Source of the DNA: Gemmatimonadaceae bacterium
Lineage (GTDB): Bacteria; Gemmatimonadota; Gemmatimonadetes; Gemmatimonadales; Gemmatimonadaceae
Direction of reading: 5' to 3'
Assembly (NCBI GenBank): GCA_013813605.1
Contig: JACCRL010000379.1
Span: forward strand, 1-5,577
DNA: 5,577 nucleotides
Below, in pieces: positions 1 to 5,577 of this stretch. Positions within the stretch are counted from its first letter, which is position 1, and each line of letters opens with the position of its first letter. The notes under the pieces are model-generated. The model ran no database searches. It saw nothing but the letters and a program-made list of their open reading frames with translations, and was not told the origin of the DNA. The position numbers were made by a program, and so were the translations under genes.

Positions 1-802
1 CCCATGCAGTCTGGAACGACATGCCGAAGGCCGAGCGCGAAACCGGGGTTAGAAAAAACGGCAGCGGTGTCCTGCTGGAGCGCTCGACGAAATCGCGAAT
101 GCTGGAGTCGCCACGCGTCTGCGCGAGATAGTCGAACAGGAGCGACCCGTACACATACACGACCTGACCGCCTGGGAACCGCGACGTGCCCGGGGAGAGC
201 TCATGAAGCCGCGGCACCCGGCCGTCCAGGGCGGCGGCGCGAGCGGTCATGAAGTGCTCCGAGCTCTCCAGCCGTCCGCCTCCCGTAAGCCGCGATTCGT
301 AGTACACGGCCAGTCCTTCGATCACCCAGGCCGGAGCGTACGCGTTGGGAAAGAGAAGCGGGTTTCTTCCGAATATCTTCTGCCCAAGGCCCCAGATCCC
401 CCGCGCGCGGTCGAGATGAAACACGTGCGCGAGCTCGTGCGTCACGACGAGCGCGTTCCAGTCGCGGTAATTGCGCAGTCCCGATGCATCGGTGGGCGGA
501 TGCGCGAACACAACGATGCGGTTCGACGGAAACGGCGTGGCGTACCCGTTCACGAAGTCGAGATTGTCGGCGACCACCAGCTCGATCATCCCGCGCGGCG
601 GCACCAGCTCCCGCGACATCTGCGCGTAGGCAAGCTCGGCGTTGGCAGCCGCGCGGCGCGCCTGCTCTTCAAGCGGCGCCGTGAAGTGAATCCGGAAATG
701 ACTCGTCTCGAACGTCAGCCACCGGTCGTTCGGCACCAGCTGCGAGCCGGCTGACGGCGCGGTGAGCAGCAGGAGCCCGAGTACCAGCCCTCGCCGCCTC
801 AC
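1..802 (-). CDS. Secreted peptidase MA-like zinc metallopeptidase, 3' end outside window
   Basis: This is the first 267 residues of a probable zinc metallopeptidase; the reading frame stays open to position 1. The N-terminus (MRRRGLVLGLLLLTAPSAGS) is a typical Sec signal peptide: arginines, a leucine-rich core, and possible cleavage near residue 20, so the protein should act outside the cytoplasm. The motif HELAH at residues 122-126 gives two zinc-binding histidines and the catalytic Glu123. WVIEGLAVYYES at 159-170 supplies the likely third ligand, Glu162, as in gluzincins of the peptidase MA type. In that family the catalytic domain is often followed by a beta-propeller or other repeats, which here would lie outside the window. 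The GTG start at 800-802 overlaps the amidase stop as GTGA. No good Shine-Dalgarno precedes it, which suggests translational coupling. The start is supported because the signal peptide begins exactly there. The substrate is unknown. The fold call is firm, the specific function is not. Confidence 0.85.
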   Translation of the reverse strand, partial: MRRRGLVLGLLLLTAPSAGSQLVPNDRWLTFETSHFRIHFTAPLEEQARRAAANAELAYAQMSRELVPPRGMIELVVADNLDFVNGYATPFPSNRIVVFAHPPTDASGLRNYRDWNALVVTHELAHVFHLDRARGIWGLGQKIFGRNPLLFPNAYAPAWVIEGLAVYYESRLTGGGRLESSEHFMTARAAALDGRVPRLHELSPGTSRFPGGQVVYVYGSLLFDYLAQTRGDSSIRDFVERSSRTPLPFFLTPVSRSAFGMSFQTAW

Positions 803-2397
803 TGGTTGCGCGCCATCGAGGCGAAGTAGGTCTCGAGCCCGCGCACAATCCCGCGCGCGTACGCCTCCTGGTATTCCTCAGTCCGGATCGCCGCCTCCTG
901 GTCAGGGAGGATGATAAAGAGTCCTTCGGCCAGGATCGATGGCATCCACGTCCCGCGCGCAACGGCGAAGTTGCCGAATTTGGTTCCGATGTCCTTCAGT
1001 CCCAGTTCCGGAACCAGCGCTGCCTGAGTTGACTTGCCGAGTGCGATCGCGTGCGGCCAGAAATAGTAGGTGGTCGTTCCAGGGTTGAGAAAAGGATTCA
1101 CGCCATCGGGATAGGCGTTGAGATGCACGGACACGAACGCATGCGCGTTGGCGCGGCGCGCGATGATCGGGCGCAACCCGAGCTCGACGGGGTTGGCATT
1201 CTCGCGGGTCATCACTACGTTGACCCCTCGCCGCCGCAACATGTCGCGGACACGAAAGCCGACTGCGAGCGTTGCTTCCGCCTCGTAGAGTCCCGTCGGT
1301 CCCGTTGCGCCAACGGGTGGATGTCCCGGGTCGACGGCGATCGTGAGCCCGCGGAGCGGCGACCGCGCATCGCTGATTGCGGGCGGCTTGCGGACGCGGA
1401 ACGTCAGCTCACCGTTATTAAAGAATGCCAGATAACCGAACGGCGCGGCATTGAGGTTGATCGTGACACGTGCGCGGCTGTTTTCGGGCGTGATACTCAC
1501 GCCCGTTACATAGCCGTCCGTGAAGCTGGGCCTGGCGGTGCCCGCTGCACTCGTTCCATAGAGCGTGAGCGAGATCGAGCGCTCCCCCTGCTCGGCGAGC
1601 CATGCCGGCGCCGCGCCCGTCGGTACTACAACGTCAACCCAATCGCCTGACGACAGCACGCGTACGGCGCCAACCTGACGGCGCGGAGGCATGAGATCGG
1701 TTGCAAGCTGCATCTCGCTGCGCGGGATCCACATCTCCTGTGAGCCGTCGAGCGCCAGGCGCGCGAAATCCCCCTTGTAGCCGGTCACGCGAAGCGCCGT
1801 TCCCGGAAACAGGAACCATTTGTAGGGCTGGCCGTTGCCGGGGGCGGGGCGGCCGATGATGACGCGATCGGTGTCGTTGACGGCGATCGTCGGGGCACCT
1901 AGAGTGGCGAAGATGTTCCCGGTGACGACCTGGATGGTGTCTCCCGGGACCGTATCGCGGCGAATGGTATCCGCCGGCGGCCGAAGCTTGATCGGCAGTA
2001 TCAGCTCCGCGGAATCCCGTCCGTTCACCGCGACTAGCTGGTAACGCGGAGATGTTGCTGGCGGCAGCGGAAGAAATCCCATGAACGAGCCGTTCGGCCA
2101 GACGGGCACCAGAGTGCCGTTGATGCGAAGCCCGACGTCGCCGCTACCCACCGACCCGAAAACAAAGTTGGAGTCTCGGGCCTCGATCATTTGATCGGGC
2201 TTCGGATAGACGACGTTAATCCTGACGGGGCCTCGCACGTCGGGAACGGCGGGCAGCCTGGGGTTCGCTGCCGGGAGCGCGGCTCGCTCGACGGATGGAT
2301 CCATCGGGGCCGGGGCAGACGGGCCGCGGCCGGGAATGCACGCTGCGCCGGACGCAGCCAGCGCGAGAGTGAAAATTCTGAACCTGGAAGATGTCAT
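799..2397 (-). CDS. Zinc-dependent N-acetylmuramoyl-L-alanine amidase (Amidase_3 type), exported, multidomain
   Basis: A 532-residue exported amidase that should cleave the bond between MurNAc and L-Ala in peptidoglycan. The C-terminal domain (about 348-528) carries the Amidase_3 signature: DPGH (zinc ligand His359), Glu372 in LYEAEATLAV (zinc ligand), SVHLNA (zinc ligand His425) and the catalytic Glu491 in PSILAEGLFI. All key residues are present, so it should be active. The N-terminus has a hydrophobic signal ending in SGAAC; Cys20 could be lipidated, although Gly at -3 is a weak lipobox. A Pro/Ala-rich stretch follows, then an Ig-like beta domain (about 57-138), an Asp/Thr-rich linker (140-156), an SH3-like segment (about 190-232) and an AMIN-like beta segment (about 295-338). 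The accessory domain calls are by pattern only. The ATG at 2395-2397 is the first possible start: an in-frame TAA lies 12 bases upstream. No Shine-Dalgarno is visible. It is first in a two-gene unit with the metallopeptidase and is divergent from the phosphatase gene. Confidence 0.92.
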   Translation of the reverse strand: MTSSRFRIFTLALAASGAACIPGRGPSAPAPMDPSVERAALPAANPRLPAVPDVRGPVRINVVYPKPDQMIEARDSNFVFGSVGSGDVGLRINGTLVPVWPNGSFMGFLPLPPATSPRYQLVAVNGRDSAELILPIKLRPPADTIRRDTVPGDTIQVVTGNIFATLGAPTIAVNDTDRVIIGRPAPGNGQPYKWFLFPGTALRVTGYKGDFARLALDGSQEMWIPRSEMQLATDLMPPRRQVGAVRVLSSGDWVDVVVPTGAAPAWLAEQGERSISLTLYGTSAAGTARPSFTDGYVTGVSITPENSRARVTINLNAAPFGYLAFFNNGELTFRVRKPPAISDARSPLRGLTIAVDPGHPPVGATGPTGLYEAEATLAVGFRVRDMLRRRGVNVVMTRENANPVELGLRPIIARRANAHAFVSVHLNAYPDGVNPFLNPGTTTYYFWPHAIALGKSTQAALVPELGLKDIGTKFGNFAVARGTWMPSILAEGLFIILPDQEAAIRTEEYQEAYARGIVRGLETYFASMARNQ

Positions 2398-2403
2398 TAT
2401 CTG

Positions 2404-2409
2404 AAGTTA
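2404..2409 (-). promoter_or_regulatory. Candidate -10 box for a leaderless amidase transcript
   Basis: On the minus strand TAACTT (a TAnnnT hexamer) ends six bases before the amidase ATG, and no Shine-Dalgarno lies between it and the start codon. This spacing would put the transcription start at or next to the ATG, as in leaderless mRNAs. The -35 region is poor, so this is only a candidate. Confidence 0.2.
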
Positions 2410-2521
2410 GTCGCGGTGCGTGATGGCGTCGGCCGTTTCATACGCATAGGCAGTGCCTTAGTCACGCGTGGCGGGATATCTTTCAGTCAGTCTGATTTTT
2501 CATTTGAAACGTATGCTCTGC

Positions 2522-2525
2522 GGAG
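2522..2525 (+). promoter_or_regulatory. Ribosome binding site (GGAG) selecting the TTG start of the phosphatase
   Basis: GGAG is seven bases upstream of the in-frame TTG at 2533-2535. This is the best Shine-Dalgarno in the region upstream of the conserved PP2C domain. It favours TTG over the GTG at 2416 and over the far-upstream ATG at 2191, which would run antisense through about 207 bases of the amidase gene. Confidence 0.55.
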
Positions 2526-2532
2526 CCTGTAC

Positions 2533-3363
2533 TTGCTAGCTGAGATATTCGGGAGCTCCAACGTCGGCCTGATCAGGCAGGACAACCAGGACTCCTTTCT
2601 GATCGCGAACCTCGAGACGGGCGACATCGCCACCATCGCCGCACCGTCGATGGTGTCTGCTCACACCGCCCCGTTCATTCTCGTCGTCGCCGATGGCGTT
2701 GGCGGCGCGGCGTCGGGAGCCCTCGCCAGCTCGATCGCAACGGAGACCTTACTGGCCGAGCTGCATCGCTGGTGGCACAAGGTGCCGAAGCGCGATCGGG
2801 AATCGATTGCCGCCTGTCTTCGCAATGCGATCGACACCGCCAACAGGGCGATCTACCAGAAAGCCCACGGCGCGCCCCAGCACCACGGCATGGGCACCAC
2901 CACCACACTCGCGCTCGTCGTCGATTCGAATGTGCACATCGCGCAGGTCGGCGACAGCAGGGCTTATCTCATCCGTGGCGGATCCGTGCGGCAGGTGACC
3001 AAGGATCAGTCGTTCGTGCAGCGCCTCATCGATGCCGGCCGCATGACCGCGCGGGAGGCCGAGCAGAGCGAGCACCGCAACATCATCCTCCAGGCACTCG
3101 GACCCGAGGAAAAGGTGACCTGCGATCTGTATCACGAGAAGCTGGAGAGCGCCGATTTCCTCGTGCTGTGCAGCGACGGCCTTTCCAACCAGATCTCGGC
3201 CGAGGACATCGCGGGCATTACCCGCGGTGCGGCCCGGCCGGAAGAGATCTGTGCCGCGCTCATCGAAGAGGCGATGCATACCGGCGCACCCGATAACGTT
3301 ACCGTGGTCGCCGCGCGCATCCGCTCCCCCGAAGCCGATTACCTCGAAGTCCTGAACAACTAG
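2533..3363 (+). CDS. PP2C-type (PPM family) serine/threonine protein phosphatase
   Basis: With the TTG start this is a 276-residue cytoplasmic phosphatase, the usual size for a bacterial stand-alone PP2C such as PrpC/Stp. It should remove phosphate from Ser/Thr residues using two or more Mn/Mg ions. The family motifs occur in order: RQDNQDSF (15-22, metal ligand Asp20), VVADGVGG (51-58, metal ligand Asp54), GTTTTLALV (121-129), QVGDSRAYLIR (138-148), LCSDGLSN (212-219, metal ligand Asp215) and GAPDNVTVV (252-260, metal ligand Asp254). No signal peptide, membrane segment or added sensor domain is seen. A segment of roughly 20 residues between the first two motifs (about 26-47) is somewhat longer than minimal family members. 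The start rests on the GGAG at 2522 and on the conserved domain beginning about ten residues later; GTG at 2416 is the main alternative. No kinase or FHA gene lies in the window, so its partner is unknown. Confidence 0.93.
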   Translation: MLAEIFGSSNVGLIRQDNQDSFLIANLETGDIATIAAPSMVSAHTAPFILVVADGVGGAASGALASSIATETLLAELHRWWHKVPKRDRESIAACLRNAIDTANRAIYQKAHGAPQHHGMGTTTTLALVVDSNVHIAQVGDSRAYLIRGGSVRQVTKDQSFVQRLIDAGRMTAREAEQSEHRNIILQALGPEEKVTCDLYHEKLESADFLVLCSDGLSNQISAEDIAGITRGAARPEEICAALIEEAMHTGAPDNVTVVAARIRSPEADYLEVLNN

Positions 3364-3368
3364 CGGGG

Positions 3369-4661
3369 TCAGGCAGCCGCGGGGACAGTCTCGCCGTCGT
3401 GCGGCGCGGCCGCCGTCGGTCTCTCGCCGCCCCATGGTGCGACGAACGGCAGCATCACCATCGCCGGCAGTATCGCCGCCACCGTCACCAGAAAGAAGGT
3501 TGGCCACCCGAGCGACTGGGCAAGGCCTCCCCCCGGCGCGACGAGAATGTCGCGGCTGGCTGCGGCGAGGCTCGACAGCAGCGCGAACTGCGTCGCCGAA
3601 AAGCGCTTGTTGGTAACGCTCATCATGAAGGCGAGCGTAACGGCAGTAACGAGGCCGACGGAGAAATTCTCAATCAGAATGGTCGCGATCATCGCGCCGC
3701 GGTCCTTCCCGATCAGCGACAGGGCGTAGTAGGCGAGATTGCTCCCCCCCTGCAGGATCGCGAAAATCCAGAGCGACTTGTTGATCCCGAGCTTGGCGAT
3801 TACTCCGCCCGCTGCAACGACGCCAACGATTGTCGCGATGATTCCCACTCCGCCCAGCACCACGCCGATCTCCGTCTGCGTAAAACCGGTCTTCAGCAGA
3901 AAAGGCGTCGTCATATTGCCGGCCAGGCTGTCGGAAAATTTGTATAGCACGATGAACAGCAGCACGAGGAAGCCCTGAAACACTCCCGAGCGCTGAAAAA
4001 ATTCCTTGAACGGAAGTCCGACCGCCTCCGCCAGAGTCTGAGGCGGCGCATCGCGTAGCACCGGCTCCGGCGCGAGGAACGCGGTCGCCATCCCTATGAG
4101 CATGAGTGCCGAAAGCAGCAGGTACACCATCGGCCATGACAGGCGGTCGGCGAGGACGAGTGCCAGCGAGCCCGTCACGATCAGCGCGATGCGGTATCCC
4201 ATCACGAAAGTCGCCGCCCCAGCGCCCATCTCGCGCTCCTGCAGCACGTCGGCGCGATACGCGTCGACGGCGATGTCCTGCGAAGCGCTGAAGAAGGCGA
4301 GCAGCAGCGCGTTCAAGGCCAGCGCCTGCAATCCGAGCCGCGGATTGTGCAGCGACATCGCGGCAATGGTGAGCATGAGCAGAACCTGGGTGATCAGCAG
4401 CCATCCGCGCCTGCGCCCGAGAAAGGGCGGAACGTAGCGATCGAGCAGCGGAGCCCAGATGAACTTGAGCGAGTAAGGGAGCGCGACGAGACTGAAGAGC
4501 CCGATCGTCGTGAGATCCACGTCGGCCTTCGTCATCCATGCCTGCAGCGTGCGGCTGGTGAGAAACAGCGGCAGTCCCGACGAGAATCCAAGTACCAGCA
4601 GCGCGGCCATCTTCGGCTGGCCGAAGGTGCGAAGTGGCGATGTGCCCGGTGCGTCTTTCAT
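3369..4661 (-). CDS. ampG: AmpG-type muropeptide permease (MFS transporter)
   Basis: A 430-residue inner-membrane transporter of the major facilitator superfamily. AmpG imports GlcNAc-1,6-anhydroMurNAc, with or without stem peptide, from the periplasm for recycling. The assignment rests on AmpG-typical segments: GFSSGLPLFLTSRTLQAW (25-42), KFIWAPLLDRYVPPF then LGRRRGW (66-87), SQDIAVDAYRADVL (127-140), ENFSVG (331-336) and NKRFSATQFALLSS (351-364). About 12 hydrophobic membrane segments are visible. It is shorter than E. coli AmpG (491 residues), which has extra C-terminal membrane segments; here the tail is a short Ala/Pro-rich stretch. The ATG at 4659-4661 is supported by AAGGAG nine bases upstream. 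It lies 45 bp downstream of anmK on the same strand, consistent with a recycling operon, and converges on the phosphatase gene with only 5 bp between stops. Substrate preference is inferred from the family. Confidence 0.92.
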   Translation of the reverse strand: MKDAPGTSPLRTFGQPKMAALLVLGFSSGLPLFLTSRTLQAWMTKADVDLTTIGLFSLVALPYSLKFIWAPLLDRYVPPFLGRRRGWLLITQVLLMLTIAAMSLHNPRLGLQALALNALLLAFFSASQDIAVDAYRADVLQEREMGAGAATFVMGYRIALIVTGSLALVLADRLSWPMVYLLLSALMLIGMATAFLAPEPVLRDAPPQTLAEAVGLPFKEFFQRSGVFQGFLVLLFIVLYKFSDSLAGNMTTPFLLKTGFTQTEIGVVLGGVGIIATIVGVVAAGGVIAKLGINKSLWIFAILQGGSNLAYYALSLIGKDRGAMIATILIENFSVGLVTAVTLAFMMSVTNKRFSATQFALLSSLAAASRDILVAPGGGLAQSLGWPTFFLVTVAAILPAMVMLPFVAPWGGERPTAAAPHDGETVPAAA

Positions 4662-4706
4662 GCCGACCGTCTCCTTGATGATGTGCGCCGGCGCCCGCTG
4701 TTCCGT
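4662..4706 (-). other. Short anmK-ampG intergenic spacer, likely within one operon
   Basis: A 45-bp gap between the anmK stop and the ampG start. It carries the ampG ribosome binding site and a 10-bp perfect palindrome (GCGCCGGCGC, 4685-4694) with no loop and no following T-run. No promoter or terminator is evident, so co-transcription of anmK and ampG is the simplest reading. Confidence 0.5.
4671..4676 (-). promoter_or_regulatory. Ribosome binding site of ampG (AAGGAG)
   Basis: On the minus strand AAGGAG stands nine bases before the ampG ATG. It is the strongest Shine-Dalgarno in the window and fixes the ampG start. Confidence 0.75.
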
Positions 4707-5577
4707 TCAGGCCGGCGTGAGCTTACCCAGAATCCGCGCGCCGCGCGCCCCCGTCGCGGCGGGCACGTTGCCGCTCCGTCCGGCGACGTGCAGGTATCCA
4801 AGCAATGCGAAGGCCACGGCCTCCTTTGCTTCACCGTCGAAGAACACCTGATCAAAGTGCCGGAGCGGGAGCGGGTGAATCGCCGCGGCAATCGCCGCGA
4901 AGAGCGCGGGATTCCTTGCCCCGCCCCCAGACGCGAGAACCTCCGTGAGGGGCTCGGCGATAAAACGCCGGTACGCATCGGCGATACTCCGGGCGGTCAG
5001 CTGCACGGCGGTCGCGATGATGTCCTCGTCACTCGCTCCGCGGTCGCGGGAGCGCGTTATGAGAGCTTCCACGTAAGCGGTGTTGAAGAGCTCGCGACCC
5101 GTTGACTTTGGCGGCGGCGCGGCGAAATAGGGCGCGCGCAAAAGGTCGGCGACGATTTCCATGTCGGCCTTGCCCGCTGCCGCCAGCTTGCCATCGATGT
5201 CGAACGGAAGGTCGGGTCGGAGCGTTCGCGTCACGCCATCGATCACCGCCACACTCGGCCCGGTATCGAACGCCCTCACCCCCTCGAGCTGTCCGCCCGG
5301 AGGCACGACGGTGATGTTGCCGATTCCGCCAAGATTCTGGAGGCCGCGCCACTCGCCCGCCGACGAAAACAGGAGCGCGTCGGCAATCGGTACGAGCGGC
5401 GCCCCGTGGCCGCCTGCCGCCACGTCGCGCACGCGGAAGTCGCTGACGACATCGATGCCCGTCCGCTCGGCGATCACCGAAGACTCGCCCCACTGCCAGG
5501 TCGAGTGGGCCGGCTCGTGCCAGATCGTCTGACCATGCGACGCAATCACGGCGATGTCCGAGCGCGCAACTCCCGCT
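4707..5577 (-). CDS. anmK: Anhydro-N-acetylmuramic acid kinase, N-terminus outside window
   Basis: The C-terminal 289 residues of a kinase that hydrolyses the anhydro ring of 1,6-anhydroMurNAc and phosphorylates it with ATP, giving MurNAc-6-phosphate in the cytoplasm. The family is usually about 370 residues, so some 80-90 N-terminal residues, including the GxMSGTSxDG nucleotide-binding motif, lie beyond position 5577. Visible signatures (numbered from the first complete codon at 5576) are ASHGQTIWHEP (12-22), FRVRDVAAGGHGAPLVP (47-63) with the probable catalytic Asp51, NLGGIGNITV (81-90), FDTGP (103-107), GRELFN (160-165), SGGGARN (216-222) and DGEAKEAVAFALLGY (247-261). One oddity is FDTGPSVAVID where E. 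coli-type enzymes have FDTGPGN. The stop is followed after 45 bp by ampG, the transporter that delivers its substrate. The internal GTG at 5547-5549 is not the true start, because conserved family sequence continues upstream of it. Confidence 0.93.
   Translation of the reverse strand, partial: AGVARSDIAVIASHGQTIWHEPAHSTWQWGESSVIAERTGIDVVSDFRVRDVAAGGHGAPLVPIADALLFSSAGEWRGLQNLGGIGNITVVPPGGQLEGVRAFDTGPSVAVIDGVTRTLRPDLPFDIDGKLAAAGKADMEIVADLLRAPYFAAPPPKSTGRELFNTAYVEALITRSRDRGASDEDIIATAVQLTARSIADAYRRFIAEPLTEVLASGGGARNPALFAAIAAAIHPLPLRHFDQVFFDGEAKEAVAFALLGYLHVAGRSGNVPAATGARGARILGKLTPA

Larger units (their letters stand above)
2398..2532. promoter_or_regulatory. Divergent intergenic region between amidase and PP2C phosphatase genes
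   Basis: These 135 bases separate two divergently transcribed genes, so promoters for both should lie here. The right half (about 2476-2516) is clearly more AT-rich than the flanking genes. It holds the short inverted repeat TTTCA-TT-TGAAA at 2498-2509 and a smaller one, TCAG-N5-CTGA, at 2483-2495. Weak -10-like hexamers on the plus strand are TATCTT (2477-2482) and TATGCT (2512-2517), but neither has a convincing -35 partner at 17 bp. Promoter location is inferred from gene orientation; exact boxes and any operator role of the inverted repeats are not established. Confidence 0.45.

Noticed and set aside
203..754. Plus-strand open frame of 183 codons
   Set aside because: It lies opposite the metallopeptidase gene, which has a clear signal peptide and HELAH motif; the plus frame shows no recognisable domain.
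669..962. Minus-strand open frame of 97 codons
   Set aside because: It is out of frame with both the amidase and the metallopeptidase, spans their junction, and is Arg/Ala-rich as expected for a GC-rich shadow frame.
2191..2532. Upstream ATG extension of the phosphatase frame
   Set aside because: It would run 207 bases antisense into the amidase signal and Ig-like region and gives non-conserved Arg/Gly-rich sequence before the PP2C domain; TTG at 2533 has a good GGAG.
3401..3413. Small hairpin GCGGC-GCG-GCCGC as a terminator for the phosphatase gene
   Set aside because: It has only five stem pairs, no following T-run, and lies inside the ampG coding end.
2749..3507. Minus-strand open frame of 252 codons
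   Set aside because: It is antisense to the phosphatase and to the end of the ampG region, with no domain and biased composition; the phosphatase motifs on the other strand are complete.
4685..4694. Perfect palindrome GCGCCGGCGC between anmK and ampG
   Set aside because: It is short and loopless with no T-run, and such GC palindromes are expected by chance in this composition; no support as terminator or operator.
4347..5105. Plus-strand open frame of 252 codons
   Set aside because: It is antisense to both ampG and anmK, Arg/Glu-rich, and has no recognisable motif.

Overview
The window is high-GC bacterial DNA packed with protein-coding genes. Five genes are visible, two of them cut by the window edges. 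The protein families (a gluzincin-type 'peptidase MA' metalloprotease, a multidomain zinc amidase with a Ser/Thr/Pro-poor, Asp-Thr-rich linker, a stand-alone PP2C phosphatase) and the GC-rich codon use suggest a Gram-negative soil-type bacterium. Gemmatimonadota is my best guess, but this is an inference from gene content and not from a marker gene. No RNA gene, CRISPR array, insertion sequence or phage gene was seen.

Layout from left to right. (1) 1-802, minus: the N-terminal 267 residues of a secreted HExxH metallopeptidase; its 3' end lies beyond position 1. (2) 799-2397, minus: an N-acetylmuramoyl-L-alanine amidase with a lipoprotein-like signal and accessory domains. Its stop codon overlaps the GTG start of the peptidase (GTGA), so the two are probably translationally coupled. 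(3) 2398-2532: a 135-bp divergent intergenic region, the only substantial non-coding stretch. (4) 2533-3363, plus: a PP2C-type Ser/Thr protein phosphatase, probably starting at a TTG codon. (5) 3369-4661, minus: an AmpG-type muropeptide permease, convergent with the phosphatase and separated from it by 5 bp. (6) 4707 to the right edge, minus: anhydro-N-acetylmuramic acid kinase (AnmK), lacking its N-terminus. anmK and ampG are 45 bp apart on the same strand and look like one operon.

Functionally, three of the five genes belong to cell-wall turnover and recycling. The exported amidase strips stem peptides from glycan strands, AmpG imports GlcNAc-anhydroMurNAc products, and AnmK turns anhydroMurNAc into MurNAc-6-phosphate in the cytoplasm. 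The PP2C phosphatase between the two minus-strand units may be unrelated or may link Ser/Thr phosphorylation to wall metabolism; the sequence does not decide this. I did not find a clearly new biological system. The most interesting points are the physical grouping of recycling genes, the coupled amidase-metallopeptidase pair, the unusual amidase architecture, and start-site features around the divergent promoter region.
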